Source: Chaenocephalus aceratus
Lineage: Eukaryota > Chordata > Actinopteri > Perciformes > Channichthyidae
DNA: 64,000 nt
Reading direction: 5' to 3'
Assembly: GCA_023974075.1 (NCBI GenBank)
Contig: CM043789.1
Location: 32,818,040-32,882,039 of the forward strand
Part shown: positions 15,873 to 25,870 of the stretch, piece after piece
How positions within the stretch are numbered: position 1 is the stretch's first letter
Layout of the letters: each line of letters opens with the position of its first letter
The notes under the pieces: generated by a model
What the model was told of the DNA's origin: nothing
The model's input: the letters and a program-made list of their open reading frames with translations, nothing else
Databases searched by the model: none
Program-made: the position numbers and the translations under genes

Positions 15873-16032
15873 CGTCAGAAGTTGGTTCAACTTCTGACGG
15901 CGGAGACGGATCGCTCTGCTACCCACAATTCAGTTCGGTGAAAAAGCGAGGCAACGTGACGTCACCCCATTGAAAGTGAATGGGCAGATTGGAGTTTTCG
16001 ACGCTGTCGACGCTGTAGTGTAGACGGGCCGT
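15873..16032. mobile_element. TIR element copy D, truncated, replacing the RT core
   Basis: Starts directly in the internal palindrome CGTCAGAAGTTG (15873) and keeps the family words GTGACGTCACCCCATT and GAATGGGCAGA, ending GTAGACGGGCCGT at 16032. The left half is gone. It lies exactly where the DIRS RT palm should be, so insertion plus deletion, or ectopic recombination between family copies, removed about a domain of RT. Confidence 0.75.
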
Positions 16033-17937
16033 AATGGTTACTGTGAAATGCGTAATGGCACTGCGCCACTGGCTGCACCCGACTTTTCTAGTACGGGGCG
16101 TGCCTATGGGTGCTGTCCTTTCACGGAAGGTGGTCACCATGGACGCATGTCTGACAGGCTGGGGAGGTATTTACGAAGGTCGTCCGGTGAGGGGTCTCTG
16201 GAGCAGAGACCTCCGGCGGGCGCACATAAATTACCTGGAGCTTTTAGCGGTGTTCCTCACCCGAAAACACTTTCTGCCTTTTCTCAAAGGACATCATGTC
16301 CTCGTGAGGACAGACAACACGACCACAATATCGTATATAAACCGCCAAGGGGGTTTGCGTTCTCTCCAGTTACACATGCTGGCACGCAAACTGATCTTAT
16401 GGAGCGGCAGACGTCTCCTCTCTCTGAGAGCGACGCACGTACCAGGAGTGATGAACCTCGGGGCGGATCTACTGTCCAGTGTCCAGAGGTGCACCACTAT
16501 ATGTAGACTGGACTTTACATCCAAGGATTGTGAGTCAGCTGTGGGTGCGTTACGGCCGAGCCGCGGTAGATCTGTTCGCATCAAAAGAAAATGCTCAATG
16601 TCAGCTGTTCTTTTCAATGCGCAATTTAAACGCACCGTTAGGCGTGGACGCGCTCACGCACGTTTGGCCTCCGGGCCTTCTGTACGCGTTCCCACCCCTG
16701 GCTCTGATACCCCCAACTCTGGCCAGAGTGAGGGAACAACGCCACACACTTATCCTGATAGCTCCGCACTGGCCCGCAATGTACTGGCTGGCGGAGATAT
16801 ATCAGCTGCTGTGAGGGCAGCCATGGCAGCTCACACTACGCAGGGACATACTGTCTCAGGCGGGGGGGGCGATCTTTCACCAATACCCAGAGCGCTTGGC
16901 ACTATGGGCCTGGCCCGTGAGTGGTACAATCTGAATACAGTGGGACTCCCTCAGAAGGTGATAAACACTATTCAGAGTGCGAGAGCTTCCTCCACCAGGT
17001 CTCTCTATGACTGTAAGTGGAGGGTGTTTGAGGAGTGGTGCCTTCAAGAAGGACACATCTCTTTTCAATGTCCTGTCGCGGTGATTCTATCATTTCTACA
17101 GGACCTGATTGATAAACACAGAGCTTTCTCTACGATCAAAGTGTACCTGGCTGCTATTGCTGCATGCCATGTGGGCTTTGAGGGAAAGACGGCTAGCCAA
17201 CATCCTTTGGTCTGCCGTTTTATGAAAGGGGCTCGCAGGCTCCTCCCTGTTTCCAGGTCGCTGCTGCCCTTATGGGACCTGGCAGTGGTTTTAGGTGGGC
17301 TCACTCTAACCCCATTTGAACCCCTTGAAGAAGCTGACATGAAGCACTTGTCACTCAAGACAGTGCTGTTACTGGCCCTGGCATCCGCCAAGCAAGTCAG
17401 TGACATTCATGCGCTATCTGTACATCCTTCATGCACTCAGTTCGCCCCAGGGCAAACGAGAGTGTTGTTGAAGCCCAACCCTGCCTTTATACCTAAGGTG
17501 GTTGGTTCATGTACCCCAATTGACATTGAGGCATTTCCTCCGCCGCTGTGTCACTCCGGGGAACAGCAGCCGGATTTGCTGTGTCCAGTCCGTGCTTTAC
17601 GCACCTATGTGGACAGATCAAAAGAGTTTCGTCATAATGACCAACTCTTTGTGTCCTGGGCTAACCCTCAGAAGTTACTAAGCAACGGCTCTCCCACTGG
17701 ATTGTGGAGGCAATTGCTTTGGCCTATACGAGTCAGGGTTTGCAGGCACCTTCGGATCTGCGTGCTCATTCGACTCGTGGTCTGGCTACATCCTGGGCTT
17801 TGTTCAAGGGTGTTTCCATCCAAGACATTTGTGCAGCAGCGAGCTGGTCCTCGCCGCTCACTTTTGTCCCCTTTTACATGTTTACATTAGCATCGCTAAC
17901 ACTCAGAGCTAACCTGTACTGGAGAGCATGTGTGTGA
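16033..17937 (+). pseudogene. DIRS RNase H and tyrosine recombinase, frameshifted
   Basis: RNase H: VVTMDACLTGWGG (Asp), HINYLELLAVF (Glu), VLVRTDNTTT (Asp) and MNLGADLLS (Asp) keep the four acidic positions. About 16480-16812 the true frame differs (TLHPRIVSQLW, VDLFASKENAQC, LIAPHWPAMYWLAEI), so frameshifts flank this part. The tyrosine recombinase follows: ARASSTRSLYDCKWRVFEEW (N-terminal helix domain), then LLALASAKQVSDIHALS, where the usual catalytic Arg is Gln. After another shift near 17680 come LRAHSTRGLATSWALF (His-x-x-Arg) and FVPFYMF with the catalytic Tyr position. The enzyme normally integrates circular DIRS cDNA. Inactive by several lesions. Confidence 0.88.
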
Positions 17938-18110
17938 AGAAGCAGGACATAAAAAGGAACTCACCTTGTGGTATAACCGGCAAGAGAGAAAGCCTTTGAG
18001 CTCCAGACTGTTTCAGAAATAATCCTTGATAATTCATGATATGGCGTTTCATCACGGCAGTATTTAGTTTAGACAGTAGCTGCCGGGTCCCGCATGAGCT
18101 CAGCCCCCCC
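17938..18110. other. Unassigned flank of the DIRS element
   Basis: No inverted copy of the DIRS 5' leader was recognised here. A short C-tract is followed by an A/T-rich stretch. Probably past the truncated DIRS 3' end. Confidence 0.4.
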
Positions 18111-18305
18111 CTTATTTTTTAAAAAGCTTTATACCCAAATCAGCACTTTTGAAACAGGAAGTGAAATAGAGGGATATGAGGCATGGCTAGAATGGGTGAT
18201 CTGTTTGGTATTTTGAGCAAAACAATTCATAGACGTGTTTTTTATATATTTTTTATATATCTGAGACCTATGCTATTGCCTACACATAGCATGATGGTCC
18301 ACTTT
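18111..18305 (-). repeat. Dispersed repeat, inverted relative of 25566-25870
   Basis: The reverse complement shares AAAGTGGACC-ATCATGCTAT, AAAATACCAAACAGATCA and AGCCATGCCTCAT with the plus-strand copy at 25566. It is a multicopy non-autonomous element or fragment; termini not defined. Confidence 0.7.
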
Positions 18306-20065
18306 AATTAATCCAAACTCACAATGATAGTTTTTCTTTAAAATATGTAAAACATATGACATCCTTTACCTTTGAAATCTGAATTTGGATAAGGAACTGC
18401 TTACCAAAAATGGCTGAAATTGATGACGAAAAAGTAATTGAACCCCCTTAAAAAGAGTTGCTCATTTGTCAAGTAATTAATTATTTATCATTCTCCAAGT
18501 TATGAGAGATCTTAGGATGAAATCATGTTATTTATATCTCGTTTTCAAACCCTGCAATTTAAATTCTTCATTCTTGCTGGAATCAGTTGGATGATTACAA
18601 ATACTGATTTGCCTTTTGCTTTTTGAATCGAGCATCAAAACTCAATTGCACATAAACCCTCTCATTGCAAATTAAAATAGTTGATCCCAAACTTCTAAAA
18701 TGACAACAAACACACACATTCACACTCCTACATAACATACACACAATACTGTCTTCCCACACACACTTTGATGCAACCCTGAAGGACCTTTCCTGTCTGT
18801 ATTTTTGTCACTCCAAAACCATGACCCGAAACAAAAACAGGACTTTTGAAATGGAATCCTGTTGAAAATATCAAGTCATTCGTAAGGAAGGAGGCAACCA
18901 TTGAAACCAGAGTAATATCAGGTGCTCAGTGAATGTCAGGGAGGATGCTACTACAGTAAAGTCAAGTGGAATTCCTGCAAAGAAGTATACAATACACGCG
19001 CAATAGCAACCTCTAGTGGGTAGTAGTCACAGGTGGGCTGCTGCTGAGATTTGTGGGTTTATCCCTCCTTTTTATAGGATTTCATTAATATAATAATTAT
19101 TGGTGGTGGATTAAAGGATATGTCATTATCAGTGATTGATTTTCTTCAAATGCACTTTTATATTGGATATGGTAATACAAAAATTCCACAGAAGAACAGA
19201 ACAATTTAAAAAATGACGAGAATATTAATTAGGCTGATGTACTGTATATCCGTGAATAATATGACTTTGTGTGTCCTTTGGATCCACAGCACAAATCACC
19301 ATTAAGGACTGTGATTTATGATGAATCAAACCATCATGATTGAATGTGTAAGTGTATTTCACACACTTTAATGTGTCTTTATGGGGCATGATGTCCTCAT
19401 TTATCACAAATATGTCTGTTATACTAAAACTCAAGCAAACTAAACATTTTAGGACTTAGATGCACAGTGGCAAACAGCAGCAGTTTCTATATGGCTGTAG
19501 CGCTCGGGGCAAAGCATTGAGATGAAACTTTGGTATGTCTATTGATTTCGGGGTCAAGTGAACAAGTAGGGACATTGTGAGTCAGTGAGTTAGTGAGACA
19601 AGCTGGGTATGAGGGAGTTTGTGCATCACTTTTATTGCGAAGTCTGCAGATACTGTAAAAGTGTGGGTGTGTGGCTGCAGAACTTTGTTCAACACAAAAA
19701 TATGTCTGGAAGCAAAAGTGTGTATGTGTATGAGTGGGCTCGAGAAGGGGGTGTTGAGCTCGTCTTGTTTTGTGTCTGAATAACATTTGCATGTATTTGA
19801 TTCACATTAGCACTAATCAAAATGAGGATGTTATTGCATCAGTGTAGAAAACCCCAGTACTGTAGTTGCTCAGTACAGTAGAAGCCATACTGTCGACGCC
19901 CACCAGACATCATCACTACCAACTTTCATTCTGTGTGGGAGCCAGGATAAAACTTTCATTGAGCCTTCTCAGTAGATGCAGTGCTAATTGATGCCCGGCA
20001 TTTACATATGCACATGTCGGTGGAACTTTCAATATGTTAATATCCTGTGAAGTATAAAGATGTTA
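18306..20065. other. Non-coding stretch, nothing recognised
   Basis: AT-rich, with no convincing exon, RNA gene or transposon end. Confidence 0.55.
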
Positions 20066-20073
20066 ATGTAGTG

Positions 20074-21312
20074 CAGGGATCACCAACTACATTTATCCAA
20101 GGGCCGAAATTTAACCAAGAGACACTATCGCGGGCCAGCGATTTTTATATAGCCCAGAATTTTATAAATAGTATTCAGATTACTTTTGGAATACTTTCTT
20201 TTTCCATAACAGATGGGTATGTTTTGGTGCATAGGAGACACTTATTTTACTGTTATCATGGCTTATCAAGAACTCAAACACAACATCTTGGTGTCATTCT
20301 GGACAGCTCTCTCATCTGCACCACACATAAAAAACACCACCCAGACTGCATTCTTTGTACTGTCTTAAAACCTTTCCTTAGAATATGTTATGAATTGTAA
20401 GGTGTCCTTGGGTGCTTTGAAAGGCGCCCCTAAATAGAATGAATTATCATTATTATTTATTATCTGAAACGATGTAATAACTTTTAAAACCTTTTCCAGT
20501 CACTTGCCCCATGCATTCAGCGGCAACAGGCCATTCACTTTGATTTCATCCCGTTATGAAATGTCATCATTTCGACAATAAAGAAATGCTACATAAACGT
20601 TATCTTGCACATTTGATCCAACCATCTCCGTTTCTAACTTTCAATATATTTTAAAAGAGATCTCTCTCTCTCTCATCTGCGTGCGGGGGCGGGGCCTCAC
20701 AGACACGCTGCATCTCTCTCTAGCTCACAGACATCCTGCAGCGCTGTGCAGTGTGCACACAGTTCTGCCGGTAATGAATATTACATTTTGTGAGGAAACT
20801 TTTCCACCAATAATTCCAATAAGTATTCCAAAATGTATTCACTTCAGGTTTACGAAAGTAACTGTAATCAGTCGTTTTTCAAATGTAACGCCAGCTGAAT
20901 ACAGTTAGCCTACTTGATTTTTGTATTCTGATTACGTAACGCCGTTACATGTATTCCGTTACAACCCAACCCTGATTCTAGGCTACTGTCCCGCAGCTCC
21001 AGCCTCTCTGTTGGACTCTGTCGCAGCGGGGCTACTGCTGTGGTGCAGAGCGCATTAACCAGACTCTTCACAACGAAGGATCACTTCTTCTTCAGGGGAG
21101 GGAAGGTTTCACAGTACGCAGTCTACTGTCCCGCAGCTGCTGCCTCTCTGTTGGACTCCGGTACTGCACCTTACTCACGAGACTTGTACACAAAGAGGGG
21201 GGCGAACGCAGTAACCACTCCGCCAACGCCACAGTCACCCCCATCGTGCGGGCCGGATGAGAATGTCTGGCGGGCCGGATGTGGCCCGCGGGCCGCCAGT
21301 TGGTGGTCACTG
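20074..21312. mobile_element. Non-autonomous hAT element, complete ends
   Basis: 1239 bp with 15-bp terminal repeats (CAGGGATCACCAACT; right-end complement CAGTGACCACCAACT, 13 of 15 matching) and a perfect 8-bp duplication ATGTAGTG (20066-20073 and 21313-21320). The 8-bp duplication and CAG termini identify the hAT superfamily. The subterminal GGGCCGGATGTGGCCCGCGG block is GC-rich. No transposase frame. Internally, CTACTGTCCCGCAGCT plus CTCTCTGTTGGACTC is duplicated at about 20984 and 21121. A GTAACGCCGTTACATG-type palindromic block lies near 20936. Confidence 0.92.
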
Positions 21313-22656
21313 ATGTAGTGTTTCCAAAGCTCTGTGTATATTTGATCATATGTCCTCTGCAGCAGCACACACAGCGGAGCGTTGAAATGACCTCATCTAC
21401 AGAAACTGATATTGTATCAGGGGAAAATGAAGCCCAAAGATTCTACTTCCATCAAGTTGCTGCTCTACTTTTCACGTTTTATTTATTTATATATTTTTTA
21501 GTCGACTTCCAAGTCAACTGGCACAGCATGGAGGATTAGCCAAGCTCTATCTATGCCATCAAATAACCCAGCTAAATGATGCATTTTTCCAAATAAGTAC
21601 TTCTTAAAATAATACTTCTTATCTAAAAAAAAAGTCAACCCAAAGGAGAAAGGTAACCACTAAAGAAAATCTTCAAATGAAAACGAGGCATGAATTGAAA
21701 GAGAGCTCTTGCTCAAGTGAAGAAAGTTTTTTTTTTATCTGAAAGCACATTTAAACATGGAGCTGAGGACAACAATTAAATCACTCCAGGATGAATTGAA
21801 AATACATTTTAGCGATTGAAAGAGAAAGTGAGGTAACTGAATTAAAACTCAACCACAGATTAGAAGAAGCTGAATCTAGGATAAGCACTTTTAGAGGACC
21901 GGAGCACAATCGCAGAGAGACTTTTACCATTCGTTCTCCAAGTAATCAGTATTGAAAAGATTAACGCTGTCATGGCTTGGCTCTCAACCAGGGGCGGAGC
22001 TTCCTACAGGCGATATAGGTGGTTGCCTAGAGCGCCTCCCAGAGGGGGGCGCCAAAAATTGGACCCAAAAAAAAACAAAAACAAAAATTAATTTTTTTTT
22101 TTTTTTTTACTTTTACTTTTTTTACCCCTCTATATCTGCAACCATTATTCTTACATACAAAAACAATATTCTAACATAAGGGGAAATGAGCCAAAAATCT
22201 AAAACGGTCGGTCGGGCTAAGAGCCTCGGCTTTAGGTGTTCACAGTCAGAACATGCTTGAGCGCTGTGCATTGATGGGTATCGGTCAAGTGTTTATAAAA
22301 TTAAGCGTTGAGGAAAGAAAGACTAACGTTAGAGAACTATGAAGAGGCAAAAGCCATCCGGGGCGCAGTATAAAAACAGAAGAAAAGAAGAAGAAGAGAA
22401 ACGTGCCAAGGTGAAAGGTTTTGTATTTATTTGTTTGTTTATTTAGCATATTATATTTTGATTATTTGATATGTGTAACATATTTTACATTTCTTCTTAA
22501 TTTTCTTTGAAAGCAAATTTGCACATTCTTTTATTGTTTGTTATTGTTGTTGTTATTATTATTGTTTGTTAGCTAAGTTGTTTGTTTTAATTCTTTAGTG
22601 TGCACTTTACATTTATTCTTAGCTCTTGTTCTTGCTTTTAATAAATAAAGGTGCAG

Positions 22657-23326
22657 TACTGTCACAGCAGGATTTGGAAAAACTTGTCCATGCTTTTATC
22701 TTCAGTAGACTGGACTACTGTAATGGTGTCTTTGCAGGTCTCACTAAAAAATCTATTAGAAAGCTGCAGCTAATTCAGAACGCCGCTGCTCAAGTCCTCA
22801 CTAACACTAAGAAAGTGGATCACATCACTCCTGTTCTGAAGTCTTTACACTGGCTTCCAACAAAATAAATTACCATAGCTATGCAAATTACATTTCTGAC
22901 CTCCTGCTAAATTATGAACCATCCAGATCTCTCAGGTCTTCAGGGACTGGTCAGCTTTCTGTCCCCAGAGTCAGAACTAAACATAGTAAAGCAGCGTTCA
23001 GTTATTATGCTCCAAATATCTGGAACAAACTCCCAGAAACCTGCAGGTCCGCTGCAACTCTGACTACTTTTAAATCCAGGCTGAAGACTTTTCTTTTTGT
23101 CGCTGCTTTTAATTGAACTATTCATATCTTAGACTGCACTGTAACTTTTATCCATGTATTTTTTCTTAATGTCTTTCATTTTTTGTTTTTCTTTTAATGT
23201 TTCTTTTATTATCTTTTACTGTTTTTAAATGCCTTTATCTGAATGTCTTTCATTTTTGTAAAGCACCTTGAATTGCCTGGTGCTGAAAGGTGCTATATAA
23301 ATAAACTTGCCTTGCCTTGCCTTGCC
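22657..23326 (+). mobile_element. L2 LINE 3' fragment with scrambled internal order
   Basis: Matches the L2 copy at 560-2399 from TCACAGCAGGATTTGG to ACTGGCTTCC. It then switches to about 25 bp (AAATTACCATAGCTATGC) that belongs to the upstream YADD-box region (compare 945-966), then jumps forward to TACATTTCTGACCTCC and runs to the (TTGCC)n tail. Open frame 22626-22868 encodes part of the RT C-terminus (LVHAFIFSRLDYCNGVF). Confidence 0.85.
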
Positions 23327-23808
23327 TTCCTGTGTGTCAAAGAATAGATTTCAAAATACTGCTGCTGGTTTATAAAGCATTGAATGGTTTAGGCCCAAAA
23401 TACATGTCTGACCTCCTGCTAAATTATGAACCATCCAGATCTCTCAGGTCTTCAGGGACTGGTCAGCTTTCTGTCCCCAGAGTCAGAACTAAACATGGTA
23501 AAGCAGCGTTTAGTTATTATGCTCCAATTATCTGTAACAAACTCCCAGAAACCTGCAGGTCCGCTGCAACTCTGACTACTTTTAAATCCAGGCTGAAGAC
23601 TTTTCTTTTTGTCGCTGCTTTTAATTGATTCACATCTTAAACTGCACTGTAACCTTTATCTTTTAATGTTTCTTTTATTATCTTTTCTTTTTAATGATTG
23701 ATTTTAAATGCCATTTTCTTAATGTCTTTCGTTTTTTGTAAAGCACTTTGAATTGCCTTGTGTTGAAAGGTGCTATATAAATAAACTTGCCTTGCCTTGC
23801 CTTGCCTT
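23327..23808 (+). mobile_element. Second L2 LINE 3' fragment, fused to the first
   Basis: Begins TTCCTGTGTGTCAAAG directly after the (TTGCC)n tail of the preceding fragment and runs to its own TTGCC tail. It encodes the last about 100 RT residues (DFKILLLVYKALNGLGPKYM; frame ends at 23628). Head-to-tail arrangement of two 5'-truncated copies. Confidence 0.88.
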
Positions 23809-24315
23809 ACTTTACTGTATAACTGTTAAGATGTTTTGATTTTTTTGGGGGGGGGGGCGCAGTGGTGAAGCTCGCCTAGGGCACCAAATGTGCTAGGTCC
23901 GCCCCTGCTCTCAGCCACAACAAACGTGCGACAGAAAACGAGGGCGTGAATAGAAAAAGAGAGTTTATTCCCTGCTGCTGAAGGACACAACCAGGCGAAA
24001 CAAACGACGAAACAAGAGGTCAGCTGGTCGTGGCTGCTCTTCACGTTACGTCCTCCTGCCAGCGAGAGCGAGAGCAAGATCCGGCCCGGTCTTTTATCCG
24101 GCTAGCTCCAGCCGCCAGGTGTCCTCAATCCCCGTGAGCACAAACAGAGGAAGAGTCATTAAAGGGCCACACACACCACCAGATAGTGAGGCAGGGGTCG
24201 TCACAATACCAAGACCTGGAAATCCAAGAGAGATGCAACAATCTGAGGATTCATGTAGTCATTAAGGATGCAGAACCTGGAGACACACTTTCATTGACCC
24301 TTTTATTTAGCTTAA

Positions 24316-25004
24316 AGGTGGGGTAGGTAAGTTTCAGAAACCGGCTCGAGATACACTTTTTGTTATATTCCATGGAATGCTCTTAACATCCCGATAGCAA
24401 TGAATATCTTAAGTGCTTAAATTTCATCTGTAGAAGCCGTAATACTGTAAAAAGTACAACCAATCCGGGCTAAACGGATTGGATTGCCGCCCTGTCTGTC
24501 AGCCTTCCATCTCGTGCACGCACAAATGTATCTCGTGCCCTCATTGGGCGTGCCGTCATTGGGCGTGCATTGCAGCAGTACTTCAATGACTCGCCAGTAA
24601 CAGGCGGCCACTTTCACCAGTCTGCTGACGTCATGTGCGCGTTCATGTGTGTTGGAGGAGGTGCTCTGTAAGGAAGTCTGAAGGAAGGGGCGGATTCTTT
24701 TCGGCAGAATGCTCTTAACATCCCGATAGCAATGAATATCTTAAGTGCTTTGACAAAAAATCCATAAAAAAATGTCATCTGTAGAAGCCGTAATACTGTA
24801 AAAAGTACCACCATCGATTGGATGGCCTACCTGCCTGTCAGCCTTCCATCGGGGCACAAACTTATCTCGTGCCCTCATTGGTCATGTGCGCGTTCGTGTG
24901 TGTTGGAGGAGGGGCTCTATAAGGAAGTGTCAGATTTTCTCCGGTTGTGTATTTTCAAATTCTAGCGATCTCGAGCCGGTTTCTCAAATTTACCTACCCC
25001 ACCT
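24316..25004. mobile_element. TTAA-flanked MITE, copy 1, internally duplicated
   Basis: Ends AGGTGGGGTAGGTAAGTTTC and, complemented, AGGTGGGGTAGGTAAATTTG, flanked by TTAA on both sides (24312-24315, 25005-25008). That is consistent with a piggyBac-type target. The block starting AATGCTCTTAACATCCCGAT occurs twice (about 24378 and 24708), so most of the element is partially duplicated head to tail. The single-unit relative at 47390-47870 is in inverse orientation. Confidence 0.85.
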
Positions 25005-25059
25005 TTAATGGGGTATTTTTAAAGGATGTTTGAGTTTTGTAAGAGGTCAAACCAGTTGT

Positions 25060-25279
25060 GGGGACTTCATGTTTTTAAAGCTAGGCTAAATGAAATGCTT
25101 GCTGATACAATGGGCACTTGTAAATGTCTATAACTATGTATCCTGTAAATATAATGTGTAATGTCCTTTATTGTTTTATGTTTCATGTGGAATCTATATG
25201 CTGCAGGTCTCCCTTGAAAAAGAGATCTATGATCTCAATGGGACCAATCTGAATAAATAAAGGTTTGAAATGAAATGAA
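25060..25279 (+). mobile_element. LINE 3' tail (GAGATC-ATGATCTC type)
   Basis: Homologous to the 3' end of the LINE at 48690-49404: CATGTTTTTAAAGCT, TTTATGTTTCATGTGGA, CCCTTGAAAAAGAGATC, ATGATCTCAATGGGA and AATAAAGGTTTGAAATGAAA. Only the terminal part is present. The GAGATCtATGATCTC word forms a small inverted repeat. Confidence 0.82.
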
Positions 25280-25565
25280 TGTTGATTTTACTGTCTTGAA
25301 ATGCTGTAGTGATGTCATCTAAAGGAATCCATTGTTTGGTTGTTTACACGATTGGCTAGCTTTTAACAAAAATGTGTGTTATACATGTTGTTGGTATTTA
25401 CTATCTTAACACCTCAAGGATGAAAAGTAATTGGAATGTTTTTCAATGCAGATCAGCATCCCAGTTCCCCCTACACATTTGTATGTGTGAGAATCCGTTA
25501 ATTGCTGTTTGCAGCTTTAATTTATGTCATCTTTAACTACATGTTATGTGCAGAAACACATTTAA

Positions 25566-25870
25566 AGTGGACCTATCATGCTATATTTGAAACATATATT
25601 GTAGGGCCATACCTATATAAAACATGTCTGTGAAAATATATAAAATACCAAACAGATCATGCATTTATATAGCCATGCTTCATTTCGCCCTATTTGCTCT
25701 TTTCCAGCCCTGTTTTTGCCAGGGCTGATTCTGCTTGTGTGGCAGACTACAGCGCCACTTACAGGCCTGGCATATGTACTACAGCATCTCCAGCGCTTTC
25801 GAGCGGTCTCTCATTCCCCTGATAGGTTGAGAGTTGCCCATATAGGCGGGGCACCCCTTTTCTGAGGTCA
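25566..25870 (+). repeat. Dispersed repeat (AAAGTGGACCTATCATGC type)
   Basis: Plus-strand relative of 18111-18305, longer on its right side, where it carries a GC-rich part (GGCGGGGCACCCC). Shares the words AAAATACCAAACAGATCA and AGCCATGCTTCAT. Termini and target duplication undefined. Confidence 0.7.

Larger units (their letters stand above)
11692..17940 (+). mobile_element. Degenerate DIRS-order retrotransposon with nested insertions
   Basis: Components in order: a 5' leader with a TATA-like box; gag-like ORF (12282-14324) split by a solo LTR; an inter-ORF segment; the N-terminal part of reverse transcriptase (15475-15872); RNase H and tyrosine recombinase (16033-17937). DIRS elements use a tyrosine recombinase instead of a DDE integrase and make no target duplication. 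TIR elements C and D sit inside it, and D replaces the RT catalytic core. Several frameshifts and a lost recombinase Arg show it is dead. The 3' inverted terminal repeat was not found, so the 3' end is probably truncated or diverged. The exact 5' edge next to copy B is uncertain. Confidence 0.88.
21989..23907. mobile_element. hAT element inside the LTR, host to two L2 fragments
   Basis: 1919 bp. Termini are CAGGGGCGGAGCT (left) and, complemented, CAGGGGCGGACCT (right). Flanks CTCTCAAC (21981-21988) and CTCTCAGC (23908-23915) are an 8-bp duplication with one mismatch, diagnostic of hAT. Subterminal words concern GCCTAG/GGCGCC. No transposase is left; the middle is filled by two L2 LINE 3' fragments. 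A poly-T run at about 22090-22108 and AT-rich DNA occupy the left third. Confidence 0.88.
21968..24205 (-). mobile_element. Solo LTR, minus strand, itself split by an hAT element
   Basis: On the minus strand it runs from TGTGACGACCCC (ending at 24205 on plus) to CCAAGCCATGACA (21968 on plus). It has GGATAAAAGACC as a TATA-like box (about 24088-24100) and GGAATAAACTC as a polyadenylation signal (about 23961-23971). Net length is about 310 bp without the hAT insert. The TGTGACGACC/GACA ends are Gypsy-like. Flanking 5-mers (AACGC and ATACC) do not match, so the target duplication is lost or a boundary is off. Confidence 0.62.
21640..24300 (+). pseudogene. L1-like ORF1 remnant, split by a nest of elements
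   Basis: Left half (about 21750-21967): translations such as ELRTTIKSLQDELK and ELKLNHRLEEAESRIS in different frames resemble the coiled-coil of L1-type ORF1p. Right half (24206-24300): DLEIQERCNNLRIHVV matches the RNA-binding-domain start style of L1 ORF1p (RRNNLRI-like). An LTR occupies 21968-24205 between them. Short, frameshifted and certainly dead. Tx1/L1 assignment is by motif style only. Confidence 0.5.
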
